Assembly: GCA_003220795.1 (NCBI GenBank)
Contig: QHTK01000052.1
Span: forward strand, 591-61,401
Reading direction: 5' to 3'
Source: Gemmatimonadota bacterium
GTDB lineage: Bacteria; Gemmatimonadota; Gemmatimonadetes; Gemmatimonadales; GWC2-71-9
DNA: 60,811 bases
Part shown: in pieces, positions 30,792 to 38,964 of the stretch
How positions within the stretch are numbered: position 1 is the stretch's first letter
Layout: each line of letters begins with the position of its first letter
Notes under the pieces: model-generated
Told to the model about the DNA's origin: nothing
Seen by the model: only the letters and a program-made list of their open reading frames with translations
Databases searched by the model: none
Position numbers and translations under genes: made by a program

Positions 30792-31244
30792 CTAGTTCCC
30801 GGCCAGGACCCCGGCGATCTGGTACAGCTCGTGCTCGTCGTGCATCAGATCGGCGAGCGAAACGCTGGCGAGCAGGTCGTTGATGCGCTGCTCCAGCATT
30901 CGCCACACCGGCCGGATGCTACACGATGCGTCCGGACTACATCGCTGGGGATCGACCGGGTGAAGATCGCAGTTGACTTCGAAGGTGACGTGCTCCGAGG
31001 CCTCGATCACGTCTTTTACCGTAATGGACTGGGGATCACGTGCGAGGTGATAGCCGCCCTTGGCGCCCCGCACTGATTCGACCAACCCCGCGCGGCGCAG
31101 GCGCAGCAGGATCTGCTCGACGTAATCGTGGGGAAGTCGCTCTTGCTCGGCGAGCTCGCGCGCTGCCACCGGCCCCTGCCCCGCCCGCTTGGCGAGGTTC
31201 AGGGAAACCAGCAGGCCATATTCCGCCCAGGTGGTGACGCGCAT
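30792..31244 (-). CDS. Rrf2-family transcription regulator with three cysteines
   Basis: 150 residues with an N-terminal winged helix (MRVTTWAEYGLLVSLNLAKR, then ARELAEQERLPHDYVEQILL and VRGAKGGYHLARDP). C92, C102 and C108 form a C-x9-C-x5-C set close to the IscR [2Fe-2S] ligands (92, 98, 104), so iron-sulfur or cysteine/persulfide sensing is plausible. It likely controls itself and the cysteine operon through the palindrome downstream. No ribosome site precedes the ATG; a -10 element ends seven bases before it. Confidence 0.88.
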   Translation of the reverse strand: MRVTTWAEYGLLVSLNLAKRAGQGPVAARELAEQERLPHDYVEQILLRLRRAGLVESVRGAKGGYHLARDPQSITVKDVIEASEHVTFEVNCDLHPVDPQRCSPDASCSIRPVWRMLEQRINDLLASVSLADLMHDEHELYQIAGVLAGN

Positions 31245-31251
31245 GGGGGGT

Positions 31252-31281
31252 AATATAGGGCGGTAGCCCTCCCCAGCCCAA
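31252..31281 (-). promoter_or_regulatory. Promoter of the Rrf2 gene, probably leaderless
   Basis: Minus-strand TTGGGC (31276-31281), 18 bp spacer, TATATT (31252-31257). Only seven bases separate the -10 from the ATG, so transcription would start at or next to the start codon. Confidence 0.55.
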
Positions 31282-31292
31282 CCCCACCCCTC

Positions 31293-32321
31293 TTACCGCC
31301 CGACTTTGGGGCTCAAGCTCAAGCCCACCTGGACCCCGAACACGTTCTCCCCGGAGTGGCGCTTGAGCCACAGCAACCGGGAGTTGACGTTCCACATCAC
31401 CCGGCCGCTGTAGACGTCACAGCCGATCCCCCCGTGCAGGCCCTGAGCGATGCCACGGTCGTCGCCCGCCGAGTACACACCGGCGAGCAGGACACCGACT
31501 TCGCCGTACAGACGACCCCACCGGGGACGGACCGACGCCTCGTACCCCGGGGCGAAGAGAATTGCGTTCGGCTGGCAGCCGGGAGGCGAGCAGTTGCCCG
31601 TTACCTTGAGCGGCGCGAAGTCGATCTGCAAGCCCACCGTACCGGCCTGCTTGGTATCGCGGCGGAACCGCACGCCGGCGAACGGCGCCCGGCCCCGCCA
31701 GGACCCGGAGACCGGGATGAACACGCTCGCCGCGGGTCCCAGCGTCCCTTCCAGGAACTCACCCTTGTGCCGGCTGCCGAGCGCGACCGAGGCGTTGAGC
31801 CGGGCTTCGAGCGACTGGATCTGGCTGCCCGGCACCTGCAAGAAACGCCCTTCGAGCGTCGCCACGGCGCTGCCGCCGAGGTCGAGACGCACGCCGAGCC
31901 CGAACGCCAAGGCAATCTGACTCGACGTGGAAACGGTGTCCTGGCACAACAACAGTGGGCACTGCGTCGCCGGCGCGGACTCGGTGACGCGCGCGAGCCC
32001 GAGCTCGGTCGTGGCGAAGGGCGCCACGCCGCGGGCTCCGATGGGATAGTAGTACGAGTCCAGCCCGAACAACGTCAGGCGTCGCAGGCTGCCGTCCGTG
32101 GAGAGGTTGTTGTACCGAGACACGGTTAAACCGGTCTCTCCCTCGTCCCCGGTGATAAGCGCCGCGGAGCCGCCGAACGATGAGAAACTGTGGGCGTTGC
32201 CCGAGAGATCCTCGAGCGTGATGGACGAATATGTCGGGCCGACGCGAAACCGCCGTTGGCCGTAGACGGGCGCCGCGGCGACGAGCGACAGCGCCGCGAC
32301 GCCCAGGATGGCTTTGTTCAT
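31293..32321 (-). CDS. Secreted, probably outer-membrane beta-barrel protein
   Basis: 342 residues with a clear signal peptide (MNKAILGVAALSLVAAAPVYG then cleavage before QRRF) and alternating hydrophobic/aromatic strands typical of an outer-membrane barrel (GVRFRRDTKQAGTVGLQIDF, LYGEVGVLLAGVY). It ends in GLSLSPKVGR, so it lacks the usual terminal Phe. Two Cys pairs may be disulfides. Function unknown. Confidence 0.7.
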   Translation of the reverse strand: MNKAILGVAALSLVAAAPVYGQRRFRVGPTYSSITLEDLSGNAHSFSSFGGSAALITGDEGETGLTVSRYNNLSTDGSLRRLTLFGLDSYYYPIGARGVAPFATTELGLARVTESAPATQCPLLLCQDTVSTSSQIALAFGLGVRLDLGGSAVATLEGRFLQVPGSQIQSLEARLNASVALGSRHKGEFLEGTLGPAASVFIPVSGSWRGRAPFAGVRFRRDTKQAGTVGLQIDFAPLKVTGNCSPPGCQPNAILFAPGYEASVRPRWGRLYGEVGVLLAGVYSAGDDRGIAQGLHGGIGCDVYSGRVMWNVNSRLLWLKRHSGENVFGVQVGLSLSPKVGR

Positions 32322-32342
32322 GCAGGAACGTGTATCTACCCT

Positions 32343-32379
32343 GGGGGGTCGGACGCGGTGACTGAAGTCACGACCCCCC
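32343..32379. other. Intergenic hairpin
   Basis: GGGGGGTC at 32343-32350 pairs with GACCCCCC at 32372-32379; an inner GTGACT/AGTCAC pair strengthens it. It lies between the small membrane protein gene and the barrel gene, both on the minus strand. No T run follows, so a processing or partial termination role is possible. Confidence 0.6.
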
Positions 32380-32391
32380 GCGTGACGGCGC

Positions 32392-32814
32392 TTACTTCAC
32401 GAGCACTCCCACGATGAGCCCCGCGACGTTCAGGCGGACGAGCCACGACCAGAAGGTCGCCTTGAGCAGCGGTCGAACTTTGTCATACCACACTCCGCTC
32501 CCGATGGTCGACAACGCGATGGTAGAGAGCCAGAGGAGCGTCGCGAACTCCATCCCCGCCAGCGGGCCGCCGCCCTGTACCCACAGCCCGCCCTTGAGGC
32601 GTTGATATCCGCACGCCAGCAGGAGACCGAAGACGAGCGCCAGCACGGCCGACTTCATCATGGCCGGCAGCATCATCTTCTTTCGTTCCTCGGGCGTAGG
32701 AGGCATCGTGCTAAACGTGCGCATTTCCGGACCGGTGAAGACCTTCCCCCACATCACGAAGTCCGCAAAGAACGCGCCGACGCCTGCGATCAGCCCCGCG
32801 ACGATCCAGTTCAT
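32392..32814 (-). CDS. Small four-helix membrane protein
   Basis: 140 residues with hydrophobic helices at about 2-22, 52-70, 85-108 and 120-139. It resembles DUF1761-like proteins in size and layout, but no firm family motif is visible. GGGAGGGG lies just before the ATG. Function unknown. Confidence 0.7.
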   Translation of the reverse strand: MNWIVAGLIAGVGAFFADFVMWGKVFTGPEMRTFSTMPPTPEERKKMMLPAMMKSAVLALVFGLLLACGYQRLKGGLWVQGGGPLAGMEFATLLWLSTIALSTIGSGVWYDKVRPLLKATFWSWLVRLNVAGLIVGVLVK

Positions 32815-32835
32815 AGCGTGCCCCTCCCGAAAGAG

Positions 32836-34245
32836 CTACTTCTTGCGCCGCCCCGGTACGCCGATCTCGGTCATGGCGGCGAGATCCAGCACCTCCTCCA
32901 AGTCCTTGCCCTTGAGAATGCCCTTTTCCATCACCAGCTGGCGCACGGTCATATTCTTCGCCACCGCTTCCTTGGCGAGCTTGGCCGCCTCCGCGTAGCC
33001 GATCTTCGGGGCCAGCGCCGTGACCAGCGCCGGGCTGCGCTCCAGCCAGTGCTCGCACTGCGCCGCGTCGGCCTCGATGCCCTCCACGCACCGTTCCGCG
33101 AAGACGCGCGTGGCGTTCGCGAGGATCGCCATCGTGAACAGGAGATTGTGCGCGATCACGGGCATCATGACGTTCAGCTCGAGCTGCCCCGCCTCCGCCG
33201 CGGCGGCGATGGTGACGTCGTTCCCGAGCGCCTGATAGCACACCATGTTGACCATCTCGGCGATCGACGGGTTCACCTTCCCCGGCATGATGCTCGAGCC
33301 GGGCTGCACCGCCGGCAGGACGATCTCCGCGAGCCCGGTCCGCGGTCCCGACGCCAGCAGTCGCAGGTCGCCGGCAATCTTGCCCAGATCCATCGCGTAG
33401 GTCCGCAGGGCTCCCGACAACGCCGCGGCGTCGCCCAGCGACTGCATCAGCTGCACACGGTCACGGCCTTCGCGCAGCTCGAGGCCGGACAGCGCCGCGA
33501 GGTGCTGCACCATCAGCCGCGGGTACTCGGGCTCGGCATTCAGACCGGTGCCGACCGCAGTGCCGCCGATCCCGAGGTCGCGCAACGCGTCCGCCGCCTG
33601 GGCGACGCGGTCGCGGTGGCGCTCGATGGTGTGCCCGTAGGCCGTGAACTCCTGGCCGAGGCGGATCGGGGTTGCGTCCTGGAGATGGGTGCGCCCGGAC
33701 TTGAGGATCCGATCGAACGCCTTCCCTTTGGCGAGGAAGGCGCGCCCCAGCCGGCTCAGCGCGTCGAGCAGGGCGGGCAGCTGCGCCAACGCGGCCAGCC
33801 GGATGGCGGTGGGGATCACGTCATTCGTCGATTGCGCCATGTTGACGTGATCGTTGGGATGCACCGGTTGGTAGACGCCGCGCTTGCCGCCGAGCAGCTC
33901 GTTGGCCCGGTTGGCGAGAACCTCGTTACAGTTCATGTTGTGCGACGTCCCCGCTCCCGCCTGGTAGGGATCCACGACGAACTGATCCCGGTGGGCACCA
34001 CCCAGCACCTCGTCCGCCGCCCGGACGATGGCGTCGGCAAGCGGCGCGTCGAGACGCTTCGTCTCCCGGTGGGTGAGGGCGGCTGCTTTCTTGATCCAGA
34101 TGACGGCGTCGACGAATGGCGCGAGCGGGGCGAGGTGCGAGATGGGAAAGTTGCGGCGCGCGCGCTCGGTTTGGATCCCGTACAGCGCGTCTTCGGGAAC
34201 CGGCAGCTCGCCCAGCGGATCGCGCTCGATGCGGGTCGCGCTCAT
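32836..34245 (-). CDS. aspA: Aspartate ammonia-lyase (fumarase/aspartase superfamily)
   Basis: Deaminates aspartate to fumarate. 469 residues, the usual length. Contains GTSHNMNCNEVLANRA, the SGRTHLQDATPIRLGQEF segment, and the superfamily catalytic loop GSSIMPGKVNP. The following EAGQLELNVMMPVIAHNLL matches aspartases; fumarases have GNFELNVFRP there. The ATG at 34245 is chosen from homology; upstream codons in frame give unlikely sequence and run into the divergent cupin gene. Confidence 0.85.
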   Translation of the reverse strand: MSATRIERDPLGELPVPEDALYGIQTERARRNFPISHLAPLAPFVDAVIWIKKAAALTHRETKRLDAPLADAIVRAADEVLGGAHRDQFVVDPYQAGAGTSHNMNCNEVLANRANELLGGKRGVYQPVHPNDHVNMAQSTNDVIPTAIRLAALAQLPALLDALSRLGRAFLAKGKAFDRILKSGRTHLQDATPIRLGQEFTAYGHTIERHRDRVAQAADALRDLGIGGTAVGTGLNAEPEYPRLMVQHLAALSGLELREGRDRVQLMQSLGDAAALSGALRTYAMDLGKIAGDLRLLASGPRTGLAEIVLPAVQPGSSIMPGKVNPSIAEMVNMVCYQALGNDVTIAAAAEAGQLELNVMMPVIAHNLLFTMAILANATRVFAERCVEGIEADAAQCEHWLERSPALVTALAPKIGYAEAAKLAKEAVAKNMTVRQLVMEKGILKGKDLEEVLDLAAMTEIGVPGRRKK

Positions 34246-34297
34246 TGCCTCCGTCCGTTCGGACACCACGCCGTTCGTCGCCAACCAGGAATCGCCC

Positions 34298-34630
34298 ATG
34301 GCCACCCAGGATCTCATCCAGCACGTCCCGGCGCGCGCGGCCTTCACGTCGGACAAGATGACGAAGCTCGACTGCTTCCGCTCGGACCGGCTGCTCGTGG
34401 GCCTCAATTGCTTCGAGCCGGGGCAGGAGCAGCCGGTCCACGCGCACGACGGGGCCGACAAATTCTATTTCGTTGTCGCGGGAAAGGCGAGGTTCGTGAT
34501 CGCCGACCGGTCGGTCGAGGCACGAGCCGGAGACCTGCTTCTCGCACCGGCAGGCGTGCCGCACGGAGTCGAGCGGGCGCTCGAGCGCACCATCGTGCTC
34601 GTGGCGATCGCTCCGGCGCCAGGCCGCTAG
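34298..34630 (+). CDS. Small cupin-domain protein
   Basis: 110-residue single cupin: metal ligands in QPVHAHDGADKFYFVV (HxH...E-like set, here with D and K variation) and the second motif GDLLLAPAGVPHGVE. AGGA lies seven bases before the ATG. Divergent from aspA (52-bp gap) and convergent with the CxxU gene (1-bp gap). Substrate unknown. Confidence 0.82.
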   Translation: MATQDLIQHVPARAAFTSDKMTKLDCFRSDRLLVGLNCFEPGQEQPVHAHDGADKFYFVVAGKARFVIADRSVEARAGDLLLAPAGVPHGVERALERTIVLVAIAPAPGR

Positions 34631-34631
34631 G

Positions 34632-35174
34632 TCACCGGGTGGGCTCCACCCTCAGACTGTCGTTGAACCGATTGAAGTATTCGGTCATCCCGATGACGAG
34701 GGTGATCTCGACGATCTGTCCCTCGTCCCACGCCGACCTGAGCCGCCCGTACAGCTCGTCCGTGACCTCATGGCCGGAGCGGTGCAGCACGTCGGCATAC
34801 TCGAGCGCCGTGCGCCACCCCGGCTCGAGCCGCTCGATCGGCGCACGCCCCCCGCGGTCTTGGATCGCGTCGACCAGCGCCTCACTCGCTCCCTTCTGCC
34901 TTGCCAAGGCAGTGTGCGAGTTGAGTCAGTAGCGGCAGCGGTTCAGGTGAGAGATGCGCACCCACAGCAGCTCTTTCAGGAGCGGCGGTACCGTGCCCTC
35001 GTTCATGACGGTGCGGAAGTGCGCGATCAGCGTGCGCAGGTGGTTGGGCCGGAGCGCCACTGTGCGGAACATGTTGGGAATGTTGCCGCGCTCCTGTAGG
35101 TAGGTCTCGAAGATCGGCCGCACCTCCGCAGGGGCGTCGTCCGGCGTGAGCGGCTGGATGCGTGGATCGGCCAT
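34632..35174 (-). CDS. AhpD/carboxymuconolactone decarboxylase-family selenoprotein (CxxU), TGA read through
   Basis: 180 residues if the TGA at 34926-34928 is read as selenocysteine. Codons on both sides are in one frame and rebuild one domain: ELLWVRISHLNRC-RY-U-LNSHTALARQ, the usual N-x-C-x-x-C-x3-H redox motif with the second Cys (residue 83) as TGA. C80 remains. The 97 residues after TGA stay open and look like the family (DGWRTALEYADVLH-like helix, then TLVIGMTEYFNRFND). A bSECIS-type hairpin follows. Members act as peroxidase or disulfide reductase partners. The ATG at 35174 has GGGGGA nine bases upstream; an ATG at 35183 is less likely. A nonsense mutation or sequencing error is the alternative. 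Confidence 0.8.
34896..34912 (-). promoter_or_regulatory. Candidate bacterial SECIS hairpin
   Basis: Minus strand CTGCCTT-GGC-AAGGCAG: seven perfect pairs, loop GGC starting with G, loop beginning 21 nt after the TGA. This fits the general bacterial SECIS description (short loop with an early G, placed roughly 16-37 nt after the codon) and would be bound by SelB. Confidence 0.65.
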
Positions 35175-35179
35175 GCGCG

Positions 35180-36100
35180 TCATTCCCCCAAGCGTTTCCG
35201 CACGCGCCGAGGGTGTCTCGGCGGCATCGAGTCGGTGCCTCGACTCTTTCCCCACCCGATCTTGAACAGCTCGACGGCCGCGCGGTAGCCGAGCTGGCGG
35301 ACCAGCACGGCCACGCCCAGCGCGGTCAGGAGCAGCGCACTATAGAACCGCCACCACAGCAGCATCCGCACCTGAGCCGCCCCGAAATCGCCGGCAAACC
35401 CCTGCATGAACGCCACCTCGAGCCCCCCGCCCCCCGACGGCAGGGGGACGACGAGCGGGGCATGGATCAGCGCCAGCGCGCCGAAGAACATCTGGCTGAA
35501 CGGCGGCCGACCCGCCATCCCCCAGGCGAGCGCGGGGAGGATGAGGGCGCGCGCCGCCACGCTCACGACCGTGAGCAGGGCCCCGGCGCCGAGCACCCAC
35601 CGCGGAGCGCGCCGCACGTGCGCCAACGCCACGCGCCATTGCCGCCGAACCCGATGCCGGATCATCCCGGACCGGACCAGGCGCTGCAACAAGTACACGG
35701 CCAGCAGCACCACCAACGCGATGATCTCGATCGTCACGAGCTCACCCGCGCGGTGGCGGCGCAGCCAGACGCCGGCCGCCTCGCGCCAGTCGGGCACGTA
35801 GTACACGAACAGCGCCGCGAAGGCGGCCAGGAACACCGGCCACTCGCACGCGACCTCGACGCCGATCGCGACGAGCCCGGTCACCGGGCGCAACCCGGCC
35901 TCCGTGATCCCGAGGAACCGGGCCGGCTCTCCGCCGAGCCGATTCGGCGTCAGCTGCGACGCGGCTTCGCCGTACAGGTTGAGGCGGAGCGCGTCACTGA
36001 ACGAGAGGCGTGCCCCCGCCGTCCAGGTGGCGAGCTGGATACGCCAGGCGCGGACCAGACAGTCGAGCGCGAGCAACGCGAGCGCGAGGAGGTGACCCAT
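35180..36100 (-). CDS. Lysylphosphatidylglycerol synthase-like membrane protein (UPF0104/YbhN fold)
   Basis: 306 residues with seven or eight hydrophobic helices. The NLYGEAASQLTPNRLGGEPARFLGI segment and PLPSGGGGLEVAF loop are characteristic of the LPG-synthase transmembrane family (flippase-like). The soluble aminoacyl-transfer domain of true MprF is missing. Lipid transport or modification is inferred from family only. Confidence 0.82.
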   Translation of the reverse strand: MGHLLALALLALDCLVRAWRIQLATWTAGARLSFSDALRLNLYGEAASQLTPNRLGGEPARFLGITEAGLRPVTGLVAIGVEVACEWPVFLAAFAALFVYYVPDWREAAGVWLRRHRAGELVTIEIIALVVLLAVYLLQRLVRSGMIRHRVRRQWRVALAHVRRAPRWVLGAGALLTVVSVAARALILPALAWGMAGRPPFSQMFFGALALIHAPLVVPLPSGGGGLEVAFMQGFAGDFGAAQVRMLLWWRFYSALLLTALGVAVLVRQLGYRAAVELFKIGWGKSRGTDSMPPRHPRRVRKRLGE

Positions 36101-36105
36101 CCCGC

Positions 36106-36291
36106 TCAGTCGGAGCAGTCACCCAGCGGATAAACGTAGCCGCAGTTGGGACAGGGGTTCTTGCAGCCCCACGGCTTGGGGCGGACCGCCGCGCCGCAGC
36201 GCAGGCACTCCGGCCGCTCAGCCGAGCCGGTAGGCGCCCGTGAGGAAAGGATTGGTACGCCGCTCGTGTCCGAGAGTGGTTTCGGGTCCAT
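36106..36291 (-). CDS. Small zinc-ribbon protein
   Basis: 61 residues. Cysteine pattern C29-x2-C32 and C43-x3-C47-x2-C50 with a further C59 in the segments ECLRCGAAVRPKPWGC and NPCPNCGYVYPLGDCSD, a probable zinc ribbon. The start is uncertain: the ATG at 36291 would overlap the MBL gene by 74 nt, and the conserved part begins near residue 25. Function unknown. Confidence 0.6.
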   Translation of the reverse strand: MDPKPLSDTSGVPILSSRAPTGSAERPECLRCGAAVRPKPWGCKNPCPNCGYVYPLGDCSD

Positions 36292-36856
36292 GGCCGCTGT
36301 ACACGATGGTGGAATCGGGGAGCGTAAGCAACTCGCGCTCGATGCTCCGCACCAGCGTGTCGAAATCGCCGCCCGGGAGATCGGTACGCCCGATCGAGCC
36401 GGCGAACAACACGTCTCCCGTGAACACCACGCCCTCGCCCACCAGGCACACGCTCCCGGGCGAGTGCCCCGGGGCGTGACGGACCGTGAACCTGAGCTCC
36501 CCGACCTGGACCGTGTCCCCGGCGGCCAGCGGCCGGTCGGGGGGCGGCGGCGGGTCGACCGCCACTCCGAACGCGAGCCCTTGTTGCACGGCGTGATCGT
36601 ACAGCTCGCGGTCCGCCGGATGCAGGTAGACGGGCGCCGCCGTTTCCTGTCGCACGCGCAAGACCCCCATCACGTGATCCAGATGCGCGTGCGTGATCCA
36701 GATCGCCGTGGCGCGCGTGCCCGCGGCGGCGATCTCGCGCAGGATCAGGCCCGCTTCCTCGCCCGGATCGATGACGGCGCATTCGGCCGCCGCCTCGTCG
36801 ATGACGAGGTAACTGTTCTCGACGAACGCGCCGTTGGGGATCTGCACGACTCTCAT
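36218..36856 (-). CDS. Metallo-beta-lactamase-fold hydrolase (glyoxalase II-like)
   Basis: 212 residues with the metal motif THAHLDH (H56, H58, D60, H61), HAPGHSPGSVCL, the bridging Asp in VVFTGDVLFAGSIGRTDLPGGD and the last His in VYSGHGPETTLGHE. Size and motifs match the GloB/YcbL group that hydrolyses thioesters such as lactoylglutathione. Four-nt overlap with trxB. Confidence 0.9.
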   Translation of the reverse strand: MRVVQIPNGAFVENSYLVIDEAAAECAVIDPGEEAGLILREIAAAGTRATAIWITHAHLDHVMGVLRVRQETAAPVYLHPADRELYDHAVQQGLAFGVAVDPPPPPDRPLAAGDTVQVGELRFTVRHAPGHSPGSVCLVGEGVVFTGDVLFAGSIGRTDLPGGDFDTLVRSIERELLTLPDSTIVYSGHGPETTLGHERRTNPFLTGAYRLG

Positions 36857-37821
36857 GAGCCGACCGCGGCCTTTTCCTTTTCGCGCAGCGCGGCGAGATA
36901 CTTCTCAACGGCGATCGCCGCGGTCGTGGCATCGCCCACCGCCGTCGTAATCTGACGCGTCACCTGGCTGCGCACGTCGCCCGCGGCGAAGAGCCCCGGA
37001 AGCGACGTCATCATCTTCTCGTCGGTGATCAGGTACCCCGCGGCATCGTGCTTCACGTGCCCCTCGATCACGCCGGTGTTGGGCTTGAAACCGATGAAGA
37101 TGAACACGCCGCCGACCCGCAGCCGGGCGTGCTCTCCGGTGATCGTATCTGCGAGCAGCAGGTGGTCGACGCCCTGCCCGGTTCCTTTGATCTCCACCAC
37201 GTGCTTGTTCCAGATCACCTCGATCTTGGGGTTCGCGAAGGCACGCTGCTGGAGGATCTTCGACGCCCGGAGCTGGTCGCGGCGGTGCACGATGTAGACC
37301 TTGCTCGCGTAGCGGGTGAGATAGTCCGCCTCCTCGACGGCGGCGTCACCGCCGCCCACGACCGCCAGCACCTCGCCTTTGAAGAACGCGCCGTCGCACA
37401 CCGCGCAGTACGAGACGCCCTTCGCCGCGTATTCCTGCTCACCCGGCACCGCGAGCTTCACCGGCGTCCCGCCGGCCGTGAGGATGACCGCCGGGGCGCG
37501 GTACAGCACGCCCCGCGAGGTCGCAACGTCAAACCAGCCGTCTTCCGCCTTGCGCACTCGCTCCACGGTGTCGGTGACGATTTCGGCGCCGAATTTCTTG
37601 GCATGCTCGCTCATCTTCTGGGCGAGGTCCCATCCCTTGATGCTCTCGAACCCGATATAGTCCTCAATCAAATCGGTGTTGAGCAGCTCGCCCCCCGGAG
37701 CGCCACGCTCGATCGTAACCGCCTTCAGCATTCCGCGACCCGCATACATGGCCGCGCACAGCCCAGCGGGGCCGCCGCCGACGATGATCAGGTCGTAGCC
37801 GTTAGTGGCGTTCTCGTGCAT
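36853..37821 (-). CDS. trxB: Thioredoxin reductase
   Basis: FAD/NADPH enzyme that reduces thioredoxin. 322 residues: FAD motif IIVGGGPAGLCAAMYAGRG, redox pair C139-A-V-C142 in SYCAVCDGAFFKG, NADPH motif VVGGGDAAVEEA and the final GLFAAGDVRSQVTRQITTAVGDA. The ATG at 37821 overlaps the DUF309 gene by 20 nt. It is a plausible electron source for the nearby CxxU and TPGU proteins. Confidence 0.95.
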   Translation of the reverse strand: MHENATNGYDLIIVGGGPAGLCAAMYAGRGMLKAVTIERGAPGGELLNTDLIEDYIGFESIKGWDLAQKMSEHAKKFGAEIVTDTVERVRKAEDGWFDVATSRGVLYRAPAVILTAGGTPVKLAVPGEQEYAAKGVSYCAVCDGAFFKGEVLAVVGGGDAAVEEADYLTRYASKVYIVHRRDQLRASKILQQRAFANPKIEVIWNKHVVEIKGTGQGVDHLLLADTITGEHARLRVGGVFIFIGFKPNTGVIEGHVKHDAAGYLITDEKMMTSLPGLFAAGDVRSQVTRQITTAVGDATTAAIAVEKYLAALREKEKAAVGS

Positions 37822-38179
37822 CGGTCCGGAATTCCAATCGAGGGGGATCGCCCTCCCCCACCAGGGCGCGCGCCAACTGCGCGCGAAACCGGTCAATCTC
37901 GAACTCGACGTCCGGCCGCTCCGGCCCGGCCAGCTTCTCGAGCGCCGCCGCGCCGATCGTGTCCACACCATGCCGGTTGCCGCGCTCCTGGTGCAGCAGC
38001 GCGGCCGCCGCCTGGATCAGCCCCTGCCAGACGCGCGCTGCCTCCGCGTCGCCGTCTTTAATAATAGAACGCCACACGGTTTCCAGGGCCTCGTGGGCGA
38101 GCCAGTACTCGCCGCTGTTGAACAGCGCCTGAGCGCGCGTCAGGATCGCGCGACGCTCTTCCGGAGTCAACGGCGCCAT
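37802..38179 (-). CDS. DUF309 protein
   Basis: 125 residues with the family signature LFNSGEYWLAHEALETVWR followed by WQGLIQAAAALLHQERGN. A helical domain of unknown function. Overlaps trxB by 20 nt and lies 6 nt after the next gene's stop. Confidence 0.85.
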   Translation of the reverse strand: MAPLTPEERRAILTRAQALFNSGEYWLAHEALETVWRSIIKDGDAEAARVWQGLIQAAAALLHQERGNRHGVDTIGAAALEKLAGPERPDVEFEIDRFRAQLARALVGEGDPPRLEFRTDARERH

Positions 38180-38185
38180 CGGCCG

Positions 38186-38950
38186 TCAGCCATCAGCAGA
38201 CACTGACAGCCGACGGCTGATGGCACCTAGCCTCAGCAAGTTCAGCGCGCCGTGACACGAACTCACCGTGCCCACGAGCACCGCGGCCAGCTCGCCGCTC
38301 CGCCCCGCCGTCTGGACGATGGCGTCCCCCTCCAGCACGGCCTCGACCGAGAAGGTCCCGACGCCGAAGACGTGGTGCCGACACACGAACAGCGCTGGGC
38401 CGAACACCGGCTCGCCCGACGCGCGCAGCCGCGCCGCGAGCTCCCGCACGGCGTCGCCCATCTCCCAGCTGCGCGGTCCCCCGATGGCTGGGCACGTCAC
38501 CGGCTCGACGCAGTGCGTCGGGCAGATCCAGTCGGCGAACGAGACGTAGCGCGTCCCGTCCGGCGCCGTCCGGTCGTAGGGAGTCCCGAGGGATTCCGGG
38601 ACGGGGGCCACCTCGATCGTCCGGTCGGGCCAGCGCTCCCGGGCGCGGGCCAGCACCCAGTCGAACATGAGGTGCGGCATGAGCGGCGACGGGACGATGT
38701 AGTCCGCGGGCTCGTCGGGGCGCGGCCGCGCCGCGCCGCCCAACATATCGGCGAAGTAGGCGCTCCAGTCACGCGTCACGAAACGACGATCGGGCGCTTC
38801 GCCCAGCTCGGCCCGGGCCCGACACGCCGGATCCCGGTCGACCACCACGACGCGCCGATAGTCGGCTCGGCCGCGCTGCTTCGCCTTCGCCAGCTGGCCG
38901 GCGTAGAATGTGCCGTAGCAGCCACCGCCGATCACGCTGACGTCGCGCAT
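38186..38950 (-). CDS. Conserved hypothetical protein with Rossmann-like N terminus
   Basis: 254 residues from the ATG at 38950. Starts VSVIGGGCYGTFYAGQL, a dinucleotide-binding-type loop, then a YRRVVVVDRD strand. Several Cys residues (WICPTHCVEPVTCPAIGG) could bind metal or a cluster. The last codons lie in a short inverted repeat (GCCATCAGC at 38189-38197, complement at 38216-38224). Not recognised beyond this. Confidence 0.65.
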   Translation of the reverse strand: MRDVSVIGGGCYGTFYAGQLAKAKQRGRADYRRVVVVDRDPACRARAELGEAPDRRFVTRDWSAYFADMLGGAARPRPDEPADYIVPSPLMPHLMFDWVLARARERWPDRTIEVAPVPESLGTPYDRTAPDGTRYVSFADWICPTHCVEPVTCPAIGGPRSWEMGDAVRELAARLRASGEPVFGPALFVCRHHVFGVGTFSVEAVLEGDAIVQTAGRSGELAAVLVGTVSSCHGALNLLRLGAISRRLSVSADG

Positions 38951-38964
38951 GACCACCACGCCGG

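Noticed and set aside
30761..30794. Terminator after the Rrf2 gene formed by the T8 run
   Set aside because: The only hairpin near it (five pairs around the stop codon) is about 14 bases from the T run, so it is too weak and far to call.
34926..34928. Frameshift or pseudogene explanation for the AhpD-like gene
   Set aside because: There is no frameshift and no further damage, and a second gene shows the same replacement. A point error remains possible and is listed as a refuting result.
32602..34932. Very long plus-strand open frame opposite aspA and its neighbours
   Set aside because: Arg/His/Gly-rich composition without domains; a shadow of the minus-strand genes caused by high G+C. The only real plus-strand gene here is the cupin.
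34632..35255. Two separate small genes (109 and 91 codons) instead of one
   Set aside because: They are in the same frame separated by one TGA and six sense codons, and together make one domain; the first alone would end within the active-site motif.
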